A DNA stretch of 64,000 nucleotides from Haloferula helveola (GTDB taxonomy: Bacteria > Verrucomicrobiota > Verrucomicrobiia > Verrucomicrobiales > Akkermansiaceae). How positions within the stretch are numbered: the stretch's first letter is position 1; each line of letters starts with the position of its first letter. The stretch is taken from the NCBI RefSeq assembly GCF_037076345.1, contig NZ_AP024702.1:372001-436000 (forward strand), read 5' to 3'. The translations under genes and the position numbers were made by a program. The notes below the pieces were generated by a model. The model did not search any database. It was not told the origin of the DNA and was given only the letters and a program-made list of their open reading frames with translations. Shown piece by piece: positions 1 through 7,777 of the stretch.

Positions 1-354
1 CTTGCTCGAAGTCCAGATCAGCGCCTGCCCCGTCGGCTCGACCACCAACCACGGTTGCGACACCAGCGGCTGTCCCATCCGGAAGACCCGCCAGTCCTCG
101 GCGAGATACTGGTGCACGAGTTCCTCGGGGTAGAACTCGAAGTCGGTTCTCCCCCGGATCTGCGCGACCTCACTCAGTCCCTTGTCGGCCAAAAACCGGC
201 GGTTGGCGGTGAGAAAAGGCCCCGCCTCCCCCTCCTCAATTCCCCGATAGTCCTTGGCCGAGAAGTGGCACACCGGGAGCACGTCAAACACCTCACGCAA
301 CGCCTCGTCGCCGTCGTACAGCGTCCGAAGGGCTTTTTGATCCACCAATTTCAT
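1..354 (-). CDS. PAS-domain protein, N-terminal part, probable AraC-type regulator (truncated by window edge)
   Basis: Reading the minus strand from the ATG at 354-352 gives 118 open codons that run off the left edge. The product is a single PAS-like sensor domain with the typical pattern FSAKDYRG, then FLTANRRFL about ten residues on, then GRTDFEFYP and QPLVSQPW. This layout is known from PAS-containing AraC or LuxR transcription factors in which a DNA-binding domain follows; that part is outside the window, so the regulator call is an inference. It is divergent from the heme-motif gene at 414 across a 59-bp gap and sits beside a carbohydrate island, so local control is plausible. The longer antisense reading frames over this stretch show no recognisable domain. 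Confidence 0.6.
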   Translation of the reverse strand, partial: MKLVDQKALRTLYDGDEALREVFDVLPVCHFSAKDYRGIEEGEAGPFLTANRRFLADKGLSEVAQIRGRTDFEFYPEELVHQYLAEDWRVFRMGQPLVSQPWLVVEPTGQALIWTSSK

Positions 355-413
355 GCGCGGATTTTACAACAAATTGCCGTCATTGCTCTATTTTTTCGGG
401 AGTTCCCTGTCGT

Positions 414-3400
414 ATGCTGTTTCCGATTGTCATGAAGTTCCCGGCCGTCCCATTCGCCCTGCTCGCGATCAGCCCGCTTTCGCCCGCCGCTGACGTCCCG
501 GGTTTCAACTCCGACATCCGTCCGCTCCTCTCCGACCGCTGCTTCGCCTGTCATGGCTTCGATGCGAACACCCGGGAGGCCGGCCTCCGGCTCGACACCC
601 CGGAAGGGGCCTACGCGGAACTCGAGGACGGCCCTGCGATCGTCCCCGGCAAGCCCGACGAGTCTTCCGTGTGGAAGCGGATCATGTCGAAGGACCCGGA
701 GGTGGTCATGCCTCCGTCCACTTCGCACCTGAAGCTCTCCGACGACGAGAAGGATCTGATCCGGCGCTGGATCGAGGGTGGCGCGAAGTACGAGAAGCAC
801 TGGACTTTCGTCCGAGCCGAGCGGCCCGACGTTCCGGAGGGATCTGGTCACCCGATCGACGATCTGGTTTCCGAGCGGCTTCGCGAGGATAGCCTGGAGC
901 TTTCGCCGGAGGCCGACCGACGGACCCTGATCCGACGCCTTTCGTTCGACCTTCGCGGTCTGCCACCCACCCCGGAGGAAGTCGAAGCGTTCGTCTCGGA
1001 CCCCGCGGATGACGCTTGGGAAAAGGTTGTGGACCGCTTCCTCGCCGACCCGGCCTTCGGCGAAAGGATGGCGTGGCCTTGGCTCGATGCCGCTCGATAC
1101 GCCGACACCAACGGCTTCCAAGGCGACGACGAGCGAACGATGTGGCCGTGGCGCGACTGGGTGGTCGACGTCTTTAACCGCAACCTGCCTTATGACGACT
1201 TCACCGTCTGGCAGATCGCCGGCGACCTTCTCCCCGATGCCACCCACGAGCAGAAGCTCGCCACCGGCTTCCTCCGGAACCATGCGATCAACGGTGAAGG
1301 TGGCAGCATCCCCGAAGAGAACCGGGTCAACTACGTCATGGACATGTCCGAGACGGTCGGAACGGTCTGGATGGGGCTCACGCTCAACTGCTGCCGCTGC
1401 CACGACCACAAGTACGATCCGCTCAGCCAGAAGGAATATTACGGCCTCTTCGACTTCTTCAACCAGACCCCCGTGGACGGATCGGGTGGCAATCCACAGA
1501 CCCCGCCGGTCATCTCCGCGCCCTCCGAATCGCAGGCCGAACGTGAGCTGGAACTTGCGAAGCGGATCCCTGAGTTGGAAAGCCAGCTTAAGATCCTGGC
1601 AGTCAAGGTCGGCCCGGGACAGGCGAACTGGGAGAATGCCCGGACAAGCGGCACTTCCGCCTCCGATTCGTCATGGCAGACGCTCGACATCGAGAAGATC
1701 GACAGCCCCCACGCCGACTTCCGGATTCTTGAGGACAAGTCCGCGCTCGTCGTTGGTCCTGTGCCGGACCGGGGCGACTATGGAGTCACGCTCACCGCCC
1801 CCCCGGGACCTTTGGCCGCCCTCCGGCTCGAGGCGCTCCGACACAAGTCGATGACCCAGGGCGGAATCGCCAAGTCGGACTCGGGCAATTTCGTCCTGAC
1901 CGGGTTCGAGCTGTTTGTTGTCGGACCAGACGGCAAGCGGAGCAAGCTTCCCATCAAGGCCGCCGAAGCGACGATCGAGCAACGGGGATTGCCGGTCTCC
2001 GCCGCTCTCGACAGCGACCCCGCGACCGGTTGGGCGGTGTGGCAGGGCAAGCCGATCGACCGCGACCACGCGGCAGTTTTCCGACTTCCGGAACCCGTTC
2101 TAATCCCGGCCGGTTCCACGCTTGAAGTCCGTCTGCGGCACCAGTCCCGCTACAAGAAGCACCTGCTCGGCCGCTTCCGGATCTCGATCACCGACACCGC
2201 CCCACCCGCAGTGGATAGGGCCGACCCTTCGCTCGCGACAGCGATCCGCATCCCAGTCGCGAACCGCTCGAAAGAACAGGCGGCCCTCGTTCGGAGCGCC
2301 TATCTCGAGAGCCACCCCGCCTATGCCGAACTTCTGGCGGAAGTGACCCGCCTTCGCGTCGAGCGGGACAAGCTGACAAAGTCGGTGCCCAAGGTCATGA
2401 TCATGGCGGACCGGGAAAAGCGCCGCGACTCCTTCATCCTTGCGATCGGATCTTACGAGCAGCCCGGCGAGAAGGTGGAGGCCCACACACCGGCGACCCT
2501 GCCTCCTTTGAACGTCGAGGGTCGCCCGCCGAACCGGCTCGACCTCGCCCGCTGGCTCGTTTCCCGAGACCACCCGCTGACGGCGCGGGTGACCGTCAAC
2601 CGCTTCTGGCAGGACCTGTTCGGAATCGGACTGATCAAGTCACCGGAAGACTTCGGCGTTCAGAGCGAGATCCCGAAACACGGGCAGCTCCTTGATTGGC
2701 TCGCGGTCGAGTTCATGGAAAGCGGTTGGGATACGAAGCACCTCCTGAAAACGATCGTGACCAGCCGGACCTACCGTCAGTCGTCGCGAGCCACGTCGGA
2801 ACTCCTGGCGGCCGATCCCGACAACCGGCTGCTCGCCCGAGGCCCGCGCTTCCGCCTGCCATCATGGATGATCCGGGACCAGGCGCTCGCCGTAAGCGGA
2901 TTGCTCGTGCCCGAGATCGGCGGCGAGCCGGTCTTCCCATGGCAGCCGCCCGGTCTGTGGGCGGAAGTCACCTTCGGCCGGCGCAAGAAGAGCTACACGC
3001 CCGACACCGGGGAGAAGCTCCGTCGCCGCAGCCTCTACACCTTCTGGCGAAGGATCAGCGCGCCGCCGATGTTCTTCGACAACGCCAAGCGCGAGATGTG
3101 TGAGGTCGGCGTCGGCCGGACCAACAGTCCGCTGCACGCACTCGCCACGCTGAACGACCCGATCTTCGCGGAAGCCTCACGCGCCTTGGCCAGCCGAGCC
3201 TCCGAGGGCCGCTCCGATGACCCCGCCCGCACCCTTGCCCGGGCATTCGAGATCGTTCTTCTCCGCCCGCCGAGCGAGATCGAGTCCGCCGTCCTGATGG
3301 ACAGCTATCGCGAAGCCCGATCCGCCTTCGATCCCGAGACCGCGCGCGAGTTCCTATCCATCGGCGAAACGCCCGCGGACCCGGAGCTCGATCCGGTCGA

Positions 3401-3467
3401 ACACGCCGCGCTCGCCGCCGTTTGCCTTTCCATTCTCAACACCGACGAAACCCTCACCAAGGAGTAG
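414..3467 (+). CDS. PSCyt1 / DUF1549 / DUF1553 secreted heme-motif protein
   Basis: The 1017-residue product begins with a hydrophobic export signal (about residues 7-26) and is expected outside the cytoplasm. A cytochrome c-like PSCyt1 domain follows, with a CFACH heme motif at residues 43-47 and a MPP motif near 100. A DUF1549 domain (about 145-350) carries a second CxxCH-type motif (CCRCHDHKYDP). After a less conserved middle section, which may be a beta-sandwich, comes a DUF1553 domain (about 700-975) with the RWLVSRDHPLTARVTVNR signature. Start 414 is preferred because GGGAG lies 11 bases upstream; ATG 432 is an alternative. The gene is translationally close to the DUF1501 gene, whose Shine-Dalgarno AAGGAG lies at the very end of this frame. 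Such proteins are abundant in Planctomycetes and Verrucomicrobia but their biochemical role is not established. Confidence 0.9.
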   Translation: MLFPIVMKFPAVPFALLAISPLSPAADVPGFNSDIRPLLSDRCFACHGFDANTREAGLRLDTPEGAYAELEDGPAIVPGKPDESSVWKRIMSKDPEVVMPPSTSHLKLSDDEKDLIRRWIEGGAKYEKHWTFVRAERPDVPEGSGHPIDDLVSERLREDSLELSPEADRRTLIRRLSFDLRGLPPTPEEVEAFVSDPADDAWEKVVDRFLADPAFGERMAWPWLDAARYADTNGFQGDDERTMWPWRDWVVDVFNRNLPYDDFTVWQIAGDLLPDATHEQKLATGFLRNHAINGEGGSIPEENRVNYVMDMSETVGTVWMGLTLNCCRCHDHKYDPLSQKEYYGLFDFFNQTPVDGSGGNPQTPPVISAPSESQAERELELAKRIPELESQLKILAVKVGPGQANWENARTSGTSASDSSWQTLDIEKIDSPHADFRILEDKSALVVGPVPDRGDYGVTLTAPPGPLAALRLEALRHKSMTQGGIAKSDSGNFVLTGFELFVVGPDGKRSKLPIKAAEATIEQRGLPVSAALDSDPATGWAVWQGKPIDRDHAAVFRLPEPVLIPAGSTLEVRLRHQSRYKKHLLGRFRISITDTAPPAVDRADPSLATAIRIPVANRSKEQAALVRSAYLESHPAYAELLAEVTRLRVERDKLTKSVPKVMIMADREKRRDSFILAIGSYEQPGEKVEAHTPATLPPLNVEGRPPNRLDLARWLVSRDHPLTARVTVNRFWQDLFGIGLIKSPEDFGVQSEIPKHGQLLDWLAVEFMESGWDTKHLLKTIVTSRTYRQSSRATSELLAADPDNRLLARGPRFRLPSWMIRDQALAVSGLLVPEIGGEPVFPWQPPGLWAEVTFGRRKKSYTPDTGEKLRRRSLYTFWRRISAPPMFFDNAKREMCEVGVGRTNSPLHALATLNDPIFAEASRALASRASEGRSDDPARTLARAFEIVLLRPPSEIESAVLMDSYREARSAFDPETAREFLSIGETPADPELDPVEHAALAAVCLSILNTDETLTKE

Positions 3468-3468
3468 C

Positions 3469-4917
3469 ATGGATCCCCGCCTCGAACGCCAGTATCTGAT
3501 CAACCGCCGCCACTTCTTCGGCAAGAGCGCCACCGGCATCGGAGTCGCCGCCCTCGCCTCACTGCTCGGGGAGGATGCGCTCGCCTCCGAGGAGAAGGTG
3601 ATGGAAGCGGTCTCGCACTTCGCCCCGAAGGCCAAGCGGGTCATCTATCTTTTCCAGAATGGCGCACCGAGCCACGTCGAGTTGTTCGACCACAAGCCGC
3701 GCCTTGCCGAACTGCATGGCGAGCCGGTTCCACCGAGCTACATGGAAGGCAAGCGGTTCAGCACCATGTCGGCCGCCGCCGACAAACGGAAGCTGCTCGC
3801 TCCGCTCGAGGCGTTCAAGCAGCACGGCGAAAGCGGTGCGTGGGTCAGCTCGCTGATGCCGCACACGGCGAAAGTCGTCGATGACTTGTGCTTCGTGAAG
3901 AGCATGCACACCGAGCAGGTGAACCATGCACCCGCGATCAACTTCTTCCTCAGCGGCTTCCAGCTCCCCGGCCGTCCGACCGTCGGTTCATGGCTGAGCT
4001 ACGGGCTCGGAACGATGAATGCGAACCTACCGACATTCGTCGTGATGACCTCGGTGACGAAGGACACCTCGTGCGGGCAAATCTTCTACGACAGCTACTG
4101 GAGTTCCGGCTTCCTTCCTTCCCGCCATCAAGGCGTCAAACTGCGCGCGGGAAACAGTCCGGTGCTCTACCTCAACAACCCGAAGGGTGTCGACGGCACC
4201 CTGCGGCGAAAGATGCTCAACGGGATCTCGAAGCTCAACGAGGCCAAGCTTGCCGACTTCGGCGACCCGGAGATCGCGACCCGCATCGCGCAGTACGAAA
4301 TGGCCTACCGCATGCAGACCAGCGTGCCGGAACTGGCCGATATCTCCGGAGAATCGAAGGCCACGCTCGACCTCTACGGACCGCAGGTCCACGAGCCCGG
4401 AACCTTTGCCCGCAATTGCCTGCTCGCGCGCCGGCTTGTCGAGCGCGGCACGCGATTCGTCCAACTCATGCACGCCGGATGGGACCAGCACAACTCGCTG
4501 ACCACCGAGCTCTACAACCAGTGCCGCGACACCGACCAGCCGTCGGCCGGGCTGATCACCGACCTCAAGCAACGCGGCCTGCTCGATGACACCTTGGTCA
4601 TCTGGGGCGGCGAGTTCGGGCGCACGCCATTCCTCCAAGGCGACATCAGCAACCGCCCGAAGTGGGGTCGCGACCACCACCCGTATGCCTTCACCGTCTG
4701 GATGGCCGGCGGCGGAGTGAAACCGGGGATCAGCTACGGCGAGAGCGATGACATCGGCTTCAACGTGACCAAGGACCCGGTGCACATCCACGACTTCCAT
4801 GCCACACTGCTCCACCTGCTCGGCGTCGACCACGAGAAGCTCACCTTCAAATTCCAGGGCCGCCACTACCGCCTCACCGACGTCCACGGCCACGTGGTGA
4901 AGGACATCCTTGCCTGA
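3469..4917 (+). CDS. DUF1501 protein with twin-arginine signal
   Basis: The 482-residue protein starts one base after the previous stop, with AAGGAG at 3459-3464 as an ideal ribosome site. Its N-terminus has a Tat-like motif (RRHFFGK, residues 13-19) followed by a hydrophobic, alanine-rich stretch, so export in folded form is likely. DUF1501 proteins belong to the alkaline phosphatase/sulfatase-like fold. Visible family motifs are FQNGAPSHVELFDHKP near residue 63, HAGWDQHN near 340, WGGEFGRTP near 380 and HDFHATLLHLLG near the end, where Asp and His probably bind metal. There is no sulfatase CxPxR signature. It is paired with the upstream PSCyt1/DUF1549 gene, a very common arrangement in this phylum whose joint function is unknown. 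Confidence 0.9.
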   Translation: MDPRLERQYLINRRHFFGKSATGIGVAALASLLGEDALASEEKVMEAVSHFAPKAKRVIYLFQNGAPSHVELFDHKPRLAELHGEPVPPSYMEGKRFSTMSAAADKRKLLAPLEAFKQHGESGAWVSSLMPHTAKVVDDLCFVKSMHTEQVNHAPAINFFLSGFQLPGRPTVGSWLSYGLGTMNANLPTFVVMTSVTKDTSCGQIFYDSYWSSGFLPSRHQGVKLRAGNSPVLYLNNPKGVDGTLRRKMLNGISKLNEAKLADFGDPEIATRIAQYEMAYRMQTSVPELADISGESKATLDLYGPQVHEPGTFARNCLLARRLVERGTRFVQLMHAGWDQHNSLTTELYNQCRDTDQPSAGLITDLKQRGLLDDTLVIWGGEFGRTPFLQGDISNRPKWGRDHHPYAFTVWMAGGGVKPGISYGESDDIGFNVTKDPVHIHDFHATLLHLLGVDHEKLTFKFQGRHYRLTDVHGHVVKDILA

Positions 4918-4931
4918 GCCTTGAGAGAAAA

Positions 4932-4998
4932 GGACCGCGCGGCTCCGACCGCGCACCACAGGTTCGGAAGAAGATGCGCGGTCGGAGCCGCGCGGTCC
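4932..4998. repeat. 24-bp perfect inverted repeat between convergent genes
   Basis: Arms 4932-4955 and 4975-4998 are exact reverse complements over 24 bases, separated by 19 bases. Each arm contains the heptamer ACCGCGC twice (or its complement). The element lies 14 bases after the DUF1501 stop and 14 bases before the stop of the convergent esterase gene, so the RNA hairpin could end or protect both transcripts. There is no long T-tract on either side, so a classical intrinsic terminator is not shown. A dispersed palindromic repeat family is the other explanation. Confidence 0.85.
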
Positions 4999-5012
4999 GA
5001 TTCACAACGTGC

Positions 5013-6287
5013 TCAACCGCTCTTGCCGAGCGCACGCTTCACCGCGCCGGCAACGGCATCACCGAGGACCTTTTTCTCCTCGGCCTTGTAGAAATGGACG
5101 TCGTTCTGCTTCCGCCATCCATCGAACACCGGTGATCCGCCGATCAACCCGTAGAGGTCGTTGATGAGGATCTCCGGGTGCCGCTTCATCACTTCCAACG
5201 CGGCGGCGTTGAATTCCGCCGATGCACCTTTCCGCCGGGCATACTGGCTCTTGTTGTCGTTCGGCACGGGGGTGGTCGCACACCAGATCAGCTTGGCGCC
5301 GGTCTTCTCGAGGATCGCGATCTGCTTCTCAAGGTTGGCCTTGTAGTCGTCGAGCGGCACCGCGTATTCACCGAAGGTGTCGGTCGCCTTGTCGTAGGTC
5401 TGCTTCAGGTCGTGCAGACCGTGATTGAACTGGATGACGTCCCACTGAAATCCCGGCTCCTTGTAGTCACCCAGCCAGAGCTCGGAATTGGCTACGCCGT
5501 GTGCGCTCGAGAAGGCATTCCCTTCGTTGCGGTGATAGTTGGCCACGCCCTCAAGCGCCTCTTTGGCCGCGTCGTGGTAATTCATGCTGATCGAGTCGCC
5601 GATCACCAGAACGCGCGGCAGTTTTGGATCGTCGGTTTTCCTCGGGTCGGGCAACGGTTCGACCTCCATGCTCGCGACGACGAACTTTCCGTCCTCCTCG
5701 GAACCCTGAAGCGTCGCCTTCCAGAACCCCGTAGCAAGATCGGCGGACTTCAAGGGCTGATGGTGATAAATCCGGCTGAATCGTTGCCGCAGCGACACCG
5801 GGACAGCTTTTCCCTTGATCTCGATCACACCGCCACGCGGTTTCTCCCCATCTGAGGGAGCGAACCATCCGACCACCCCCTGCTTTCCTTCGAGGGACTT
5901 CCCGGCTGCTTGGAGGTCCGAGCCGGAATGCAGGACAGCGACCCTCGCTTCGAATGCCTCGCCCGCTTCCAAGGCCTGCTGGTTCGGCTTGTCGATGCCG
6001 TAGAATGCCGCAGCGACCGGTTCGGTGATGCCGGCGAAATTCTTCAGCTCCTCAAGCCGGGTCACGACCGTCGCGTCCGACCAGTGGACGGTGAAGCGCG
6101 ACTTGCCGATGTCCGTCTTCGGGTCGTACTCGGTCTCCTTGAGCAGTTCAAAATGCTTGCCCTCCGCATCCACCTTGAAGATGTGGCCGTTGGCCCCGTC
6201 GAGACCGTCACCGGGAGCGGCGAACGAGACCCCGGCAAGCATCAGACCGGCAACCAAACACCGGGGCATACCACGCGAAACCCTCAT
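5013..6287 (-). CDS. Secreted SGNH-type esterase with an N-terminal extra domain
   Basis: The 424-residue product has a signal peptide (about residues 1-23). A roughly 190-residue region of unrecognised type follows, then a C-terminal SGNH hydrolase domain: block I VIGDSIS near residue 230 (Ser nucleophile), FNHGLHD near 285 and NDVHFYKAEEKK near the end (Asp-His pair). Start 6287 is chosen because its ATG overlaps the TGA of the sulfatase gene (ATGA, 6284-6287), typical of translational coupling, and because the signal peptide follows at once. The frame stays open upstream to 6635, but that extension is low-complexity antisense of the sulfatase gene. The SGNH domain resembles the N-terminal half of the protein encoded at 10888-12363. 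A likely role is removal of acyl groups from a glycan. Confidence 0.8.
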   Translation of the reverse strand: MRVSRGMPRCLVAGLMLAGVSFAAPGDGLDGANGHIFKVDAEGKHFELLKETEYDPKTDIGKSRFTVHWSDATVVTRLEELKNFAGITEPVAAAFYGIDKPNQQALEAGEAFEARVAVLHSGSDLQAAGKSLEGKQGVVGWFAPSDGEKPRGGVIEIKGKAVPVSLRQRFSRIYHHQPLKSADLATGFWKATLQGSEEDGKFVVASMEVEPLPDPRKTDDPKLPRVLVIGDSISMNYHDAAKEALEGVANYHRNEGNAFSSAHGVANSELWLGDYKEPGFQWDVIQFNHGLHDLKQTYDKATDTFGEYAVPLDDYKANLEKQIAILEKTGAKLIWCATTPVPNDNKSQYARRKGASAEFNAAALEVMKRHPEILINDLYGLIGGSPVFDGWRKQNDVHFYKAEEKKVLGDAVAGAVKRALGKSG

Positions 6288-7777
6288 CGGATGGACGCCG
6301 GTTCCCACATCGGAATTCCGCCCTCCTGTTCCTGTTTCCGGTAGTCTTCGTGGAAAGGGCGCGTCTTCGACATCGGCACCTTCTCGTTGACCATCAGTGG
6401 CACTGCCTCCTTCCAGAAATCCTCGTAGGCGGCGGCCATCCGCACGGCGACTTCCGGGTGTTCGGAAATCACGTTGGTGGTCTGCGCAGGATCCTTCTCC
6501 ATATCGTAGAGCTGATCCTTTCCGACCATCCGGAAACGCTGGTTGCGAACCGCGAACGACTTCCACTTGAACTTCTCGACGTCGGCACCGGTCGGCCAGC
6601 GTCCGATGTGGTTGAAGAACATTCGGTCCTCCCACGTCGCGTCAGGATCCTTCAACAAAGGCAGCAAGCTGCGGCCCTCCACCTGCTTCTCCGGGACCTT
6701 CGCGCCCGCAAGCTCCGCCAAGGTCGGTAGGATGTCGAGGTGGGCGGCGATCGTTCCGATGTCCCGACCCGCCTCGTAGTGACCGTCCCAGCGCACGAAA
6801 AACGGCACCCGCACTCCCCCCTCTTCCGTTGAATTTTTCAGCCCCTTCATCCCCGCGTTGTAGAACTCCATCGGGGTGCCGTCCGGCAGCTTGCCGAGCG
6901 GCTTCTTCGGATTCCCCGATCCACCGCCGGTCATCCCGTTGTCGGACATGAAGATCACCACCGTGTCATCAAGCAGCTTCCACTCCTCCAGGCGCTTCAT
7001 CATCCGGCCCATGTTGACGTCGATGTTCTCAATCATGCCGTAGAACCCCGCCTGTGCCTTACCGAAGCCGAGATCCTGGAAATACTTCTCGTCCTCCGGC
7101 GGAGCGATGAACGGACCGTGAGGCGCATTGGTCGAGATGTAGGCGAAGAACGGCTTTTCCGCATCCGCCTGCTCTTTCATCCAGCCAATCGCCGCCGTGA
7201 AGAACAGGTCGGTGCAGTAGCCCTTGGTCTTCACGAATCTGCCGTTGTGACGCAGCACCGGATCGAAGTACTTGTTTCCCGGCGCATCCGCGCAGGAGCA
7301 GTTGTAGCTTTGCCCGATTCCTCCCCCACCGTGGATGAACTCCTCATCGAAGCCACGGTTCCTCGGCTGGTATTCCTCTTCATCACCAAGGTGCCACTTG
7401 CCGAAAATCCCGGTGGTGTAGCCCGCCGTCTTCAGAACCTCGGGCAGCGTGGTCGCATCGAGCGTCATACGCTCCCTTTCGAGAATCGTGTGCGTCACCC
7501 CGTTCTTCATCGGGTGACGGCCAGTCATGATCGCCGAGCGGGTCGGCGCGCAGGTCGGACTGACAAAGAAGCGGGTGAAGCGCGTGCTCTTGTCGTAGAG
7601 AGCGTCCAGATTCGGCGTGCGGATCCACGGGTGGCCGTGGCGCCCGACCGGGCCGTAGCCTTGGTCGTCGGTCATCACCAGCACGATGTTCGGCTTGGGT
7701 CCTTCCTTCGCGAACGAAGGAAGGATGAGCAGCAAGGAGAGAAGAATCGGGAATCGGGTCATCGGTGTGGCTTTCAT
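6284..7777 (-). CDS. Secreted formylglycine-dependent sulfatase
   Basis: The 497-residue protein has a signal peptide (about residues 6-23) and the type I sulfatase fold. Visible motifs are the metal-binding VLVMTDDQG (Asp37-Asp38), the modification motif CAPTR at 76-80, in which Cys76 would become formylglycine, then SAIMTGRHP, GKWHLG near 120 and MSDNG with metal ligands near 230. Formylglycine formation needs a generating enzyme, which is not in this window. The ATG at 7777 overlaps the stop of the sialate esterase gene and its own stop overlaps the next start, giving a tightly coupled three-gene unit. An internal Met at 7762 would also give a signal peptide. It should hydrolyse sulfate esters on a sugar; the exact substrate cannot be read from the sequence. 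Confidence 0.92.
   Translation of the reverse strand: MKATPMTRFPILLSLLLILPSFAKEGPKPNIVLVMTDDQGYGPVGRHGHPWIRTPNLDALYDKSTRFTRFFVSPTCAPTRSAIMTGRHPMKNGVTHTILERERMTLDATTLPEVLKTAGYTTGIFGKWHLGDEEEYQPRNRGFDEEFIHGGGGIGQSYNCSCADAPGNKYFDPVLRHNGRFVKTKGYCTDLFFTAAIGWMKEQADAEKPFFAYISTNAPHGPFIAPPEDEKYFQDLGFGKAQAGFYGMIENIDVNMGRMMKRLEEWKLLDDTVVIFMSDNGMTGGGSGNPKKPLGKLPDGTPMEFYNAGMKGLKNSTEEGGVRVPFFVRWDGHYEAGRDIGTIAAHLDILPTLAELAGAKVPEKQVEGRSLLPLLKDPDATWEDRMFFNHIGRWPTGADVEKFKWKSFAVRNQRFRMVGKDQLYDMEKDPAQTTNVISEHPEVAVRMAAAYEDFWKEAVPLMVNEKVPMSKTRPFHEDYRKQEQEGGIPMWEPASIR

Noticed and set aside
351..1409. Long open frame antisense to the heme-motif gene
   Set aside because: Its codons and composition are those of an antisense shadow in GC-rich DNA, with no domain and no ribosome site; the sense frame is strongly conserved.
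6288..6635. N-terminal extension of the SGNH gene
   Set aside because: It lies within the sulfatase gene in another frame, has no conserved residues, and the signal peptide starts at 6287.
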